Assembly: GCF_000718305.1 (NCBI RefSeq)
Contig: NZ_JOFQ01000009.1
Span: forward strand, 124,001-188,000
Direction: 5' to 3'
Source: Streptomyces niger
GTDB lineage: Bacteria; Actinomycetota; Actinomycetes; Streptomycetales; Streptomycetaceae
Length of the DNA: 64,000 nucleotides
Notes under the pieces: generated by a model
Databases searched by the model: none
What the model was told of the DNA's origin: nothing
The model's input: only the letters and a program-made list of their open reading frames with translations
Shown here: positions 39,898 through 47,670 of the stretch, piece by piece
How the letters are laid out: every line of letters begins with the position of its first letter
Numbering within the stretch: the first letter of the stretch is position 1
Translations under genes and position numbers: made by a program

Positions 39898-41976
39898 CTA
39901 GGCCGCCAGCGTCGGGGCGGTCAGGTGGCGGACGAGGCGGGCGAGCGTGCGGTGGCCGTCGCGTTCGGCGAGGGTGACGCGTTCAGCGGGCAGGGCGCGC
40001 TGCCACCACTCGCCGGAGGCGATCTCGACGGCCTCGCGCAGCTCGACCAGCGTCGCGGCGAGTCGATCGCGGGCCCAGCCCGCCGCCAGGTCGTCCGGCT
40101 GCTCCGCCGCGAGCACCGCATCCGCCGCTTCCCGGGCCGCGGCGACGCGGGCGACCGCGGCCTCGATGCGGTCCGTCGCCCGCCGGTTGGTCACCAGTAC
40201 GCAGCAGATCAGGCCGATGATCGCGCCGACCACCGTGTCCACCCAGCGGTCGCGTACGAGAACGTTCGCGGGCAGGGCGTTGCCGAACGAGGTCAGCAGC
40301 AGCGCCATGGGGGTCACGCAGACCGAGCCGAGCCAGTAGTTGCGGGGGATCCACGCCTCGGCGCCGATCTGGAAGAGGATCACCAGCAACACCATCGCGA
40401 GGTGTCCGGTGTGGATCAGCGGCAGCAGTGCGGTGAAGAGCAGCAGCCCGAGGAGATTGCCCAGGGAACGCTGCACCGCGCGCTGCCAGGAGAGCGTGGT
40501 GTTGGCCTGGAAGACCGAGGCCGCGGTGACGACCGCCCAGTACGGGTGCTCGGAACCGATGGCCATCGAAGCCCAGCCCGCCAACGTACAGCCGATCATC
40601 ACCCGCGCCCCGAGCGGCAGGAGCGGCGACCCGGGCCGCAGCTGTGCGAGGACGGGTCGGAAGCCGCGCAGGTGATCAGGGGCGGGCCGCCGCAGATCCC
40701 GCTCGGTCCCGCCCTCGTCGATCCCGTCCTGGCCGGTCCTGTTCCGCTCGGCCCCGTGCCGCTCGGTTCCGCCCTGCTCGGTCCTGTCCTGGTCGGCGGC
40801 GATGCCGACCAGCTCCGCGGTCTGCTCGGCGTTCAGTGTCACGTCGGGCAGCGGGCGGCCACGGCGCAGGTCACGCGCCCAGGCGTCGAACAGCTCGGCG
40901 TCCGCTGCCCGCCCCCCGACCCCGGCCGGTACGTCCCCCACAGTCCCCACGGCCTCCGCTACACCCACGGCCTCCGCTACGCCCACGGCCTTCGGTACGC
41001 CCACGGCCTTCGGTACGCCCATGTCCCGCACTGGGCCCACTGCCAGTGCGGATTCCGCCCGCACGAGCAGGCGCTCCAGGCGCGCCCTGGCGGCGTACTT
41101 GGCCGCACTGCGGGCCGGTACGAGGAAGATCGTCTGCCAGGCGGCGTTGACGGCGGCGGCCGTCGCGTGCCGGGGGCCGGCCGCGGCGCCGGGCGCGGCA
41201 CGCAGCAGCCCGGCGGCAGCCTCCAGCGCCCGCGCGGTGGCGATCCGCTGCGGCCCCTCCGGCCGCACGAGCCGGGGCGCCATGCACACCAGCCAGGCGA
41301 CGGCCCCGCCCGCGACGGCGAGCAGCAGATGGAACGGGATCTGGTCCGGTCGCTGCGGCACGAAGAAGGCCGAGGCCGAGATGAAGGTGATGATGAGGTT
41401 GCCGGGCGGCCCGATGCGGGTCGCGTCGCACATCATCTTGTGCACGGCGGCCAGCGCGGAGGCGATCAGCACCAGCAGCACGGTACTGCCGATGAAGGCG
41501 GAGCTGACCAGACCGACGGCGAGGCTGGCGATCATGCCGAGGATCACCCAGGCGACGGTCCGGGCGCGCGCGGCGTACGGCTTGTTGTGCCCGTAGAGCG
41601 CGCACATCGCGCCGGCCGACGTGTAGAGGACCAGGTCCATCCGGTCCAGGGCGAGCAGCGTCAGATTGGGCACGGCGATGGCGGCGGCCGCACTGAAGGC
41701 GGGCTTGTGCCAGTGCCGGGTCTCCAGCGGCCGACGCAGCCGCACGGTGCTCTTGACCGGCAGTGGCCGCGCCCGGACGGCCCGCCCGGCGTCTGCGCCA
41801 TTCCTCGTGCCGATGCCACTCCCCGTACCGGTGCCACTCCCCGTACCGGTGCCTTTTCCTGCGCCGGTGCCATTTCCCGTGTCGGAGCCGGTGACGGCTT
41901 CGGGGACGCGGTCGCTGATACGGGTGCTCTTCGTGATCCTTTGCCCCAGTCGTGACGGTCTAGCGTGCTTGCCCAT
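39898..41976 (-). CDS. FUSC-family membrane protein, aromatic-acid-exporter-like
   Basis: A 692-residue membrane protein. After an N-terminal Gly/Thr repeat region (TGNGTGAGKGTGTGSGTGTG) come two blocks of transmembrane helices (PAFSAAAAIAVPNLTLLALD...; then from PLLPLGARVMIGCTLAGWAS to VVGAIIGLICCVLVTNRR) separated by a cytoplasmic stretch. The second block has the FUSC signature region YWAVVTAASVFQANTTLSWQ and QRSLGNLLGLLLFT. Relatives include fusaric-acid and aromatic-acid exporters. The central loop contains 18-bp repeats (VGVPKA/VGVAEA) and a Glu/Arg/Asp-rich run. ATG 41976 has no ribosome binding site and a -10-like TAATAT ends 6 nt upstream. A MarR regulator lies downstream. Confidence 0.87.
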   Translation of the reverse strand: MGKHARPSRLGQRITKSTRISDRVPEAVTGSDTGNGTGAGKGTGTGSGTGTGSGIGTRNGADAGRAVRARPLPVKSTVRLRRPLETRHWHKPAFSAAAAIAVPNLTLLALDRMDLVLYTSAGAMCALYGHNKPYAARARTVAWVILGMIASLAVGLVSSAFIGSTVLLVLIASALAAVHKMMCDATRIGPPGNLIITFISASAFFVPQRPDQIPFHLLLAVAGGAVAWLVCMAPRLVRPEGPQRIATARALEAAAGLLRAAPGAAAGPRHATAAAVNAAWQTIFLVPARSAAKYAARARLERLLVRAESALAVGPVRDMGVPKAVGVPKAVGVAEAVGVAEAVGTVGDVPAGVGGRAADAELFDAWARDLRRGRPLPDVTLNAEQTAELVGIAADQDRTEQGGTERHGAERNRTGQDGIDEGGTERDLRRPAPDHLRGFRPVLAQLRPGSPLLPLGARVMIGCTLAGWASMAIGSEHPYWAVVTAASVFQANTTLSWQRAVQRSLGNLLGLLLFTALLPLIHTGHLAMVLLVILFQIGAEAWIPRNYWLGSVCVTPMALLLTSFGNALPANVLVRDRWVDTVVGAIIGLICCVLVTNRRATDRIEAAVARVAAAREAADAVLAAEQPDDLAAGWARDRLAATLVELREAVEIASGEWWQRALPAERVTLAERDGHRTLARLVRHLTAPTLAA
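40946..41017. repeat. Four tandem 18-bp units in the FUSC gene
   Basis: Two copies of cccacggcctccgctac(a/g) are followed by two of cccacggccttcggtacg. On the minus strand they encode VGVPKA twice and VGVAEA twice in the loop between membrane blocks. Confidence 0.85.
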
Positions 41977-41982
41977 ACATAA

Positions 41983-42000
41983 ATATTAGCAGGTATTTTA
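41983..42000 (-). promoter_or_regulatory. AT-rich promoter with inverted repeat upstream of FUSC
   Basis: On the minus strand TAATAT (41988-41983) ends six bases before ATG 41976, so the mRNA may begin at the start codon. AAATA and TATTT form an inverted repeat over 41981-41998, overlapping the -10 element, as expected for a MarR-type operator. Confidence 0.5.
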
Positions 42001-42117
42001 CTCGTGAATTATTGATTGCGATTGTGGCCGACGGCTGCCGCCTCTCAGCCGGCGGTCCCGCCAGGTTGTCGCGGCCCACTCGGCCGTCTCACCGGACACG
42101 GCCGCACGGCAGCACAA

Positions 42118-42145
42118 CGGGAGCACCGCGTGAATCGTGCTCCCG
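42118..42145. terminator. 9-bp hairpin of uncertain role
   Basis: CGGGAGCAC (42118-42126) and GTGCTCCCG (42137-42145) pair perfectly around a 10-nt loop. It lies between the divergent FUSC and small secreted protein genes, so it may be a regulatory site rather than a terminator. Confidence 0.35.
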
Positions 42146-42260
42146 GTGCGGGCGCCCCCGTCGCCCCCTGGGCCGCAGCGTGCTCCCTTGTACGGTGGGG
42201 TGTCCCTTGTCCGGCTCGCGGAAAATGCGATAGTCAAGTGGACCGATCACGGGGGGACCC

Positions 42261-42581
42261 ATGCGTAGATACCTGGCCATAGCCATCGTCGCGGCCATAC
42301 TGACCGGCATGCTCGGCTTCGTGTCGGCCGAGACCGCGTCCGCCGCTTCCGGTCACCATCGGGCGCCGCAGTGCGTCAAGGTGTCGAAGTACTACACGAA
42401 GAAGCACAAGCGGTACGTCCGGCTGAAGAACCTGTGCACCAAGCGGACCGCCTGCTACACGATCGTCGTCCCGTGGCGCCCCGACCCGCACGGCCGCCTC
42501 AAGAAGGGCGTCACGAAGAACGTCCGCTACGGCACCGACCGCGATCCCCGCGCCCTGTACGTCAAAAACCGCTCCTGCTGA
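42261..42581 (+). CDS. Small secreted basic protein with four cysteines
   Basis: A 106-residue protein; ATG 42261 follows a GGGGGGAC site. Residues 1-29 form a Sec signal peptide (RYLAIAIVAAILTGMLGFVS, cleavage near ASA). The mature protein of about 77 residues is rich in Lys, Arg and Tyr and has four cysteines (APQCV, KNLCT, TACYT and the final RSC), suggesting two disulfides. The basic, compact pattern resembles small secreted antimicrobial-like or carbohydrate-binding proteins, but I recognise no family. It is transcribed alone. Confidence 0.78.
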   Translation: MRRYLAIAIVAAILTGMLGFVSAETASAASGHHRAPQCVKVSKYYTKKHKRYVRLKNLCTKRTACYTIVVPWRPDPHGRLKKGVTKNVRYGTDRDPRALYVKNRSC

Positions 42582-42835
42582 CCGACGAATGGACTTGCCG
42601 GCCGACGAGCTGGCCGGTGGCGTGGGAAGCCGGAGCCAGGGCCGGGGGGCGGGGCGAGGTCGGGGAGGGAGCTCAAGCCGGAGCCGGAGCCAGGGCCGGG
42701 GATCGACCGCTGCTGCCCTTACCGATTACCGCTCGACCTCGCAATCGGCCTCAAGATCGACCTCAAGATCGGCCTCACGGGTCGATCTCACCGATCGCCC
42801 CGTCGATCGCCCCGCCGATCACCTCTCTGGTTGCC
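42582..42835. other. Intergenic region with degenerate repeats
   Basis: A 254-bp gap between convergent genes. It shows repeats of agccggagccagggccggg and of atcggcctcaagatcgacctca. No gene is supported. Confidence 0.45.
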
Positions 42836-43477
42836 TCACTGATCGCCGCCGGCCCCGCCCGTCGCCCGCCGGCGGTCGTCGATCCGCAGATACCGCAACG
42901 CCCGAGCGGCGAAGACCATGACGTCTTTCTCTTCCGGGCTGCGTTCGTCCGCCCAGAACTCCATCGCCACCGTGAGCGCGTCGATCAGAGCCGCCGCCAG
43001 CAGCCGGGTCTCCATGCTGTCCGGGTCCCCGCCGGTGCGCGGGGCGAGTACGGGTGCGAGCCGGTCCTGCAACTCCCGGCCCGTCGCCAACCAGCGCGTA
43101 CGCAGTTCCGGCACCGAACCCATCACCCGGAGCAGCCGCCGCGCTCGCTCCGCGTCGGCCAACCTGCGGAACGAGGCCCCCTCGGCGAACGCCGCCCCGA
43201 CGGCCTCGACCAGCGGCTCGTCGGCGGAACGGACGGCCAGCTGATCGACGAGCCCGCTGACACTCGCGGTGAAGACCGGAGTGAGCGCGTCCTCCTTCGC
43301 CGGACAGTAACGGTAGAACGTACGCAACGAGATTCCGGCGGCCGCCGCGATCTGCTCCACCGTCGTCGCCTCGTATCCGCGGTCGGAGAACAGTTCGGCC
43401 GCCGCTTCGGCGATCTCCATCCGGATCGCCTGGCGCCGGTCTTCGCTGAACGACGGCCGCCCGCGCCCTGCTGTCAT
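42836..43477 (-). CDS. TetR-family transcriptional regulator
   Basis: A 213-residue regulator; ATG 43477 follows a GAGGAG site. The DNA-binding domain (about residues 16-62) is MEIAEAAAELFSDRGYEATT, VEQIAAAAGISLRTFYRYCP. The C-terminal region (LVDQLAVRS..., RLLRVMGSVPELR) is helical and fits the ligand-binding part of TetR members with a C-terminal MftR-like fold. It is divergent from the SDR gene at 43691, with two strong palindromes (43587-43601 and 43613-43627) between the starts. It probably represses the SDR gene and itself. Confidence 0.92.
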   Translation of the reverse strand: MTAGRGRPSFSEDRRQAIRMEIAEAAAELFSDRGYEATTVEQIAAAAGISLRTFYRYCPAKEDALTPVFTASVSGLVDQLAVRSADEPLVEAVGAAFAEGASFRRLADAERARRLLRVMGSVPELRTRWLATGRELQDRLAPVLAPRTGGDPDSMETRLLAAALIDALTVAMEFWADERSPEEKDVMVFAARALRYLRIDDRRRATGGAGGDQ

Positions 43478-43586
43478 CCGCGTGGCTCCTCTCGCCGCCG
43501 CTCGCCGCCCCGTGTCGCCGCTTGCCGCTTTGCGCTCCGTCGACCCGTCGGCCCGTCACTCTGCCACAGCGCCGCGTCCTACTTAT

Positions 43587-43601
43587 TGGCATGACATGCC
43601 A
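43587..43601. promoter_or_regulatory. Palindrome 1 between TetR and SDR genes
   Basis: TGGCATG-A-CATGCCA is a perfect 7+1+7 palindrome. Its centre is 26 bp from that of a second, similar palindrome. Candidate operator of the divergent TetR. Confidence 0.6.
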
Positions 43602-43612
43602 CTTAATCTAAG

Positions 43613-43627
43613 TTGGCTGCCAGCCAA
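43613..43627. promoter_or_regulatory. Palindrome 2 between TetR and SDR genes
   Basis: TTGGCTG-C-CAGCCAA is a perfect 7+1+7 palindrome sharing the TGGC/GCCA ends of the first. Two sites spaced 26 bp apart could bind two TetR dimers. Confidence 0.6.
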
Positions 43628-43690
43628 GCGAATTGCCGCTCCGTACGCCCTGCCCCGCACGTTGTGCCCCGAGCCGCAAGGAGCCGACCA

Positions 43691-44593
43691 ATGCCCCCTT
43701 CCCCTTCCCCCTCCCCTCGCACCTCCGACAACGACTCCGCCGCTCGCACGTATCTCGTCACCGGGGCGGCGTCCGGCATCGGCAAGGCCACCGCGGACCG
43801 TCTCCGCGCCGCGGGCCATACCGTCATCGGCGCCGACCGGACCGCTGCCCCTGACGGCGACGGCAATCCCAACAGCAACAGCAACAGCAACAGCAATAGC
43901 GATAGCGATGGTCACGGCAATGGCGACGGCGTCGCGATAGCGGCCGATCTCGCCACGGAAAGCGGCCGCGCCGAACTGGTCGACCGCGCCCGGGAACTGT
44001 CCGGCGGCCGACTCGACGCCGTCATCGCCTGCGCCGGCCTCGCGCACTTCGTGCCCGACACCGTCCGCGTCAACTACTTCGGCGCGATCGCCACGTTGGA
44101 GGGTCTGCGCCCGCTACTCGTGGCCGGCACCGCCCCGCGCGCGGTGGTCGTGGCCTCCGTTGCCGCCGTTCATCCCTCCGACCCAGCCATCATCGAGGCG
44201 GCAGGCGCGGGCGACGAGGAGGCAGCCGCCACCGCGGCGCAGAACGCCCTCGACCGTGGCGAGGGCCACCTCATCTACAGCTCTTCCAAGGCCGCTCTCG
44301 CCCGGTGGGTACGGCGTACGGCGGTCACCGACGACTGGGCGGGCGCCGGTATCCCGCTGAACGCCATCGGCCCCGGCACCGTGCTCACCCCGATGACCGA
44401 GGGCCTGCTTGCCGATCCCGACCTGCGCAAGGTCGTCGACACCAGCGTCCCGATGCCGCTCAACGGCCATGCCCGCGCCGAACAGATCGCCCCCCTTCTC
44501 GCCTGGCTCACCTCGCCCGAGAACACCCATGTCACCGGCCAACTCCTCTTCGTCGACGGCGGCGCCGAAGCCCTGCTCCACCCCGCCCCCTGA
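43691..44593 (+). CDS. Short-chain dehydrogenase/reductase with Asn-Ser repeat insertion
   Basis: A 300-residue SDR; ATG 43691 has AAGGAG upstream. The cofactor motif is LVTGAASGIGKATADRL (about residues 22-38). After the second strand (VIGADRTA), an insertion of about 25 residues rich in Asn, Ser, Asp and Gly (NPNSNSNSNSNSDSD) interrupts the usual short loop. The catalytic region reads VVVASVAAVHPS and HLIYSSSKAALARW (Tyr, Lys), then LNAIGPGTVLTPMT and the C-terminal TGQLLFVDGGAEA. The pattern is closest to hydroxysteroid-type SDRs. It is controlled by the divergent TetR. The substrate is unknown. Confidence 0.9.
   Translation: MPPSPSPSPRTSDNDSAARTYLVTGAASGIGKATADRLRAAGHTVIGADRTAAPDGDGNPNSNSNSNSNSDSDGHGNGDGVAIAADLATESGRAELVDRARELSGGRLDAVIACAGLAHFVPDTVRVNYFGAIATLEGLRPLLVAGTAPRAVVVASVAAVHPSDPAIIEAAGAGDEEAAATAAQNALDRGEGHLIYSSSKAALARWVRRTAVTDDWAGAGIPLNAIGPGTVLTPMTEGLLADPDLRKVVDTSVPMPLNGHARAEQIAPLLAWLTSPENTHVTGQLLFVDGGAEALLHPAP
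43869..43904. repeat. aacagc hexanucleotide repeat inside the SDR gene
   Basis: Four perfect aacagc units followed by aatagc and gatagc variants encode Asn-Ser and Asp-Ser in frame. The repeat inserts into the SDR loop after strand two. Confidence 0.8.
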
Positions 44594-45087
44594 CCCGCCC
44601 CCGGCATCAGCCCGACTCCTACATCGGCCCACCGGCGGCCGGCATCGGCCCGGCGTGAGCTCCACATCGGCGGCTTGGCGCAAGTCCGTCATCGGGCCAA
44701 CGTCGCCCCGGCCCGTCATCGGCCCAACATCCACCCGGCCTCGGACCGACGCCGGTGCAGTATCGGACCGAAGTCGGTGCGGCATCACTCCGATCCCCGT
44801 CCGGCGTCCCCCCCCCAATCCCGTCCGGCATCCGCCCACTGTTCGCCCGATCCTGTCCGGTGTCCGTCAGACCTCCGCCCTGCGACCGTCCGGTACCGAC
44901 TCGCGCCGACCTTTCGTCGGCTCGGCTCGGCTCGTCGGCTCGTCGGCTCGTCGGCCGGGTGGCGCCTCGGTATACGGCGCCCGCATCCCCGGAACGCAAC
45001 GCGGGTCAGTAAGGCGGCGCGGCGTCAGCGATGGCAACGCCGCGTCAGTAAGGCAATCCGGCGCCAATAGGGCGGCGCGGCGCAACG
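44594..45087. other. Repetitive intergenic region without a supported gene
   Basis: About 490 bp between SDR and DeoR genes. It is made of degenerate variants of catcggcccg, gtccggcatcc and cgtcggctcg, and near the DeoR stop of gtcagtaaggcggcgcggc. Several open frames cross it because of the repeats, but none has a ribosome binding site and protein-like composition. Confidence 0.5.
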
Positions 45088-45993
45088 TCAGCGCTGAGTC
45101 GGTGCGGGTGCGGGTGCCGGTGCCGGGTCCGGTTTCAGTGCCGGGTCCGGGTCCGGGGCCGGTTGTGGTGCCTGCGTGGGTGCAGGTTCGGGGGCGGACC
45201 GGGAGGTGGAGGCGGCGATGACCCGCAGGCCGTGGTCGGTGAACTCCTGGCGGACCGAGTCCTCCGCCCGGTCGTCGGTGATGAACGTGTCGAACACATC
45301 CGCGTCGCCGACCCGGGCAAAACAGCGTGCCCCGATCTTCGAGGAGTCCGCGACGATCACGGCCCGCCGGGACCGCTCGGCCATGAGCCGGTTGATGCGG
45401 GCCTCCGCCTCGTCATGCACGGTGGCCCCCATCTGCGGATCCACGCCGTTTGCCCCGATGAACGAGATGTCAACGGAAATCTGCTGCAGTACCAGCTCGC
45501 TGAACGGACCGACCAGCTCGAACGACCGCGAGTGCGCCACCCCGCCCGTCAGCACGATCTTGATCTGGGGCCGCACGGCCAGCTCGTTGGCGATGTTGAG
45601 CGAATTCGTGACGATCGTCAGGTGCGGCTGCGGTCCGGCCTCCGCGAACTCCGGGCGGGTCGCGAGCACCCGGGCGATCTCCGTAGTGGTCGTACCACCG
45701 CTCAGCCCGACCACGTCGCCACGCTCGACCAGCCCGGCCGCCGCCTGGGCCACCGCGTCCTTCTCCGCCGCACGGTGCGAGTGCTTGTAACGGATAGGCA
45801 GGTCGTACGCCACGGAACTGAGTACCGCGCCACCACGGGTCCGGGTGAGCAGTTGCTGCTCGGCCAGTGCATCCATGTCACGGCGCATGGTCGCCGCCGA
45901 CACCTCGAGTGCGGTCGCCGCCTCTTCGACATCCACCCTGCCGCGTTCCCCGAGCAGCTCCAGCAGGGCATTCATCCGTTCATGGCGCTTCAT
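45088..45993 (-). CDS. DeoR-family transcriptional regulator
   Basis: A 301-residue regulator. The N-terminal helix-turn-helix reads RMNALLELLGERGRVDVEEA, ALEVSAATMRRDMDALAEQQ, then the wing LLTRTRGGAVL. The C-terminal DeoR sensor domain includes GLSGGTTTTEIARVL, IVTNSLNIANEL, VLTGGVAHSRSFELVGPFSE, FIGANGVD and VIVADSSKIG; it binds phosphorylated sugars. The last 35 residues are a Pro/Ala/Asp repeat tail not usual for the family. It is the downstream neighbour of a class II aldolase and an SIS isomerase, so it likely controls an amino-sugar or tagatose-type route. Confidence 0.92.
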   Translation of the reverse strand: MKRHERMNALLELLGERGRVDVEEAATALEVSAATMRRDMDALAEQQLLTRTRGGAVLSSVAYDLPIRYKHSHRAAEKDAVAQAAAGLVERGDVVGLSGGTTTTEIARVLATRPEFAEAGPQPHLTIVTNSLNIANELAVRPQIKIVLTGGVAHSRSFELVGPFSELVLQQISVDISFIGANGVDPQMGATVHDEAEARINRLMAERSRRAVIVADSSKIGARCFARVGDADVFDTFITDDRAEDSVRQEFTDHGLRVIAASTSRSAPEPAPTQAPQPAPDPDPALKPDPAPAPAPAPTQR

Positions 45994-46358
45994 GCGAAGA
46001 CCCTAACCGTCGCAACCTGCCCCCTCCCCCCACCCGCCGACCCGAAGCTGTCCCCCCACCCGCCAACGCGAAGCCGCCCCCCTCGGGACCCGTAGTCGCT
46101 CCCTCCCCGGGACCCGTAGTAGTCGCCCCCGGGACCCGAAGTCGCTCCCCTCGGAACTGAGGCCTCCTTGTCCGGCCCTCAGCACCTCCCCAGCCCCGCC
46201 ATGTCCGCGCAGCTCCGGCGGCGAACCTCTGGCAGGCCGGCGGCAGGCCGGCGGCGGACCGGTCGCGAACCCCTCGCAGGCCGGCGGCGGACCGGCGACG
46301 GACCGGCGGCGGATCGGTCGCGGACCCGCCGCAGGCCGGTGGTGGATCAGTCGCGTAC
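45994..46358. other. Repetitive gap upstream of DeoR
   Basis: About 365 bp. From 46035 to 46150 variants of cgggacccgtagtcgctccc are repeated; from 46216 to 46380 variants of gcaggccggcggcggaccggt are repeated, running into the end of the aldolase gene. Promoter elements for DeoR are not obvious. No gene is supported. Confidence 0.5.
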
Positions 46359-47240
46359 TCAGCCGCAGGCCGGGGTCGCGGGGGCGTACTGACCTGGGAG
46401 CGCCGTCTTCGCGCTGAGGGTGCTCAGGAGCCGGGCCGCTTCCTCGGTGACCGCTTCGCGAGCAGGCTTGACGTACTTACGCGAGTCCACCAGTTCCGGA
46501 TCGGCCGTCAGCGTCTCCCGGATGGACCGGGTGAAGACCGAGACCAGGTGCGTCGATATGTTGATCTTCGTCATGCCCGCGGCGATCGCCCGGCGCAGCT
46601 CGTCGTCCGGTACGCCCGAAGAGCCGTGCAGCACCAGCGGTACCGGCAACGTGCTGTGCAGCGCCTCGATCAGCTCCTTGTCCAGTACGGCCGTTCGTTC
46701 CCGCATGGCGTGCGACGACCCGACGGCCACGGCGAGCGCGTCCACCTTCGTGGCCGTGACGTACGCCAGAGCCTCGTCCGGATCCGTGCGTACGCCGGGT
46801 GCGTGGACGCCGTCCTTGCCACCCACCTCGCCGAGTTCCGCCTCGACGTACACGTCGCGTTCGTGGCACCAGGCGGTCAGCTCCGCCGTCATCGCGACGT
46901 TGTCCTCGTACGGCAGGGCGGAGGCGTCGACCATCACCGAACTCACTCCGGCCTCGACCCCCTCGTACACGAGCTGATGTTGCGTGATGTGGTCCAGGTG
47001 CACGGAGACCCGTGCGGACGAGCCCTCCGCGAGCGCGAGGGTGGCGCGGGTGATCGGCAACAGGCTGCCGTGGTAGCGGACGCAGTTCTCGCTGATCTGG
47101 AGGATGAGCGGAATGCCGGTGCGCTCGGCCGCCGCGACCAGCGCTTCCGCGGTTTCCAGGTGAATGACGTTGAAGGACACTGCACCGACCCGCGCCTCAT
47201 CGGCGGCCCGGACGATCTCTGACGTGGGGACGAGGGGCAT
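46359..47240 (-). CDS. Class II ketose-bisphosphate aldolase (fructose/tagatose type)
   Basis: A 293-residue zinc aldolase; ATG 47240 has GGAGG seven bases upstream, so the longer frame to 47393 is not used. Zinc ligands and signature regions: VHLDHITQHQ (His), EAELGEVGGKDG (Glu), APGVRTDPDEALAYV, VAVGSSHAM (His) and LVLHGSSGVPDDE (His), ending with KINISTHL. It should split a ketose 1,6-bisphosphate into dihydroxyacetone phosphate and glyceraldehyde 3-phosphate in the cytoplasm. With the SIS isomerase upstream and DeoR downstream it fits GatY/KbaY-type use in galactosamine or tagatose catabolism rather than glycolysis. Confidence 0.9.
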   Translation of the reverse strand: MPLVPTSEIVRAADEARVGAVSFNVIHLETAEALVAAAERTGIPLILQISENCVRYHGSLLPITRATLALAEGSSARVSVHLDHITQHQLVYEGVEAGVSSVMVDASALPYEDNVAMTAELTAWCHERDVYVEAELGEVGGKDGVHAPGVRTDPDEALAYVTATKVDALAVAVGSSHAMRERTAVLDKELIEALHSTLPVPLVLHGSSGVPDDELRRAIAAGMTKINISTHLVSVFTRSIRETLTADPELVDSRKYVKPAREAVTEEAARLLSTLSAKTALPGQYAPATPACG

Positions 47241-47670
47241 GGAGCCGGCCTCCGTGACGTAGGGGCGACGATGGGCGACGTGTGGATTACGTAGGAGTGG
47301 GTGGGGGAGGAGCGCTGTCGACAGCGGTGCTTGGGGGAGTGCGGTCACTGATCGGTGGACGGCGATAAGGCACCGGGGTCGACCGACAACCACAACTACC
47401 CAGGCCCGATGGACGGTGGCGGGTGCCCGGTACCGCCGGTACCGATGGGCGGTGCCAGGTACTCGGGACCGATGGACGGTGGCAGGTGTCCGGGACCGAT
47501 GGACGGTGACGGGTGCCCGGGGACGACGGACAGCGACAGGACGAGGGGCCGGTGTGCACGGCTCCAGGCCAGAGTCGGCCGGTGGACAGCGGCAGGCATC
47601 AGAGTCGGCCGGTGGACAGTGACAGGCGTACGAGCCGGCCGGGGCGGCGGCAGGTCCCGAGGAGTTGCCG
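47241..47670. other. Gap between aldolase and SIS genes, filled with tandem repeats
   Basis: About 430 bp. Four 27-bp units (ccgatggacggtggcaggtg...) occupy 47406-47522, the first two separated by a 9-bp partial unit. Two 30-bp units (cagagtcggccggtggacag...) follow at 47570-47629. No gene is supported. The aldolase promoter, if separate, must lie near 47250-47330. Confidence 0.65.

Noticed and set aside
42118-42145. Hairpin read as a riboswitch or attenuator for the secreted protein
   Set aside because: Only one short stem, far from the start codon; no further structure could be recognised by eye.
47406-47629. Regularly repeated 27- and 30-bp units resembling a CRISPR array
   Set aside because: Units are directly adjacent without unique spacers, and no cas gene is near.
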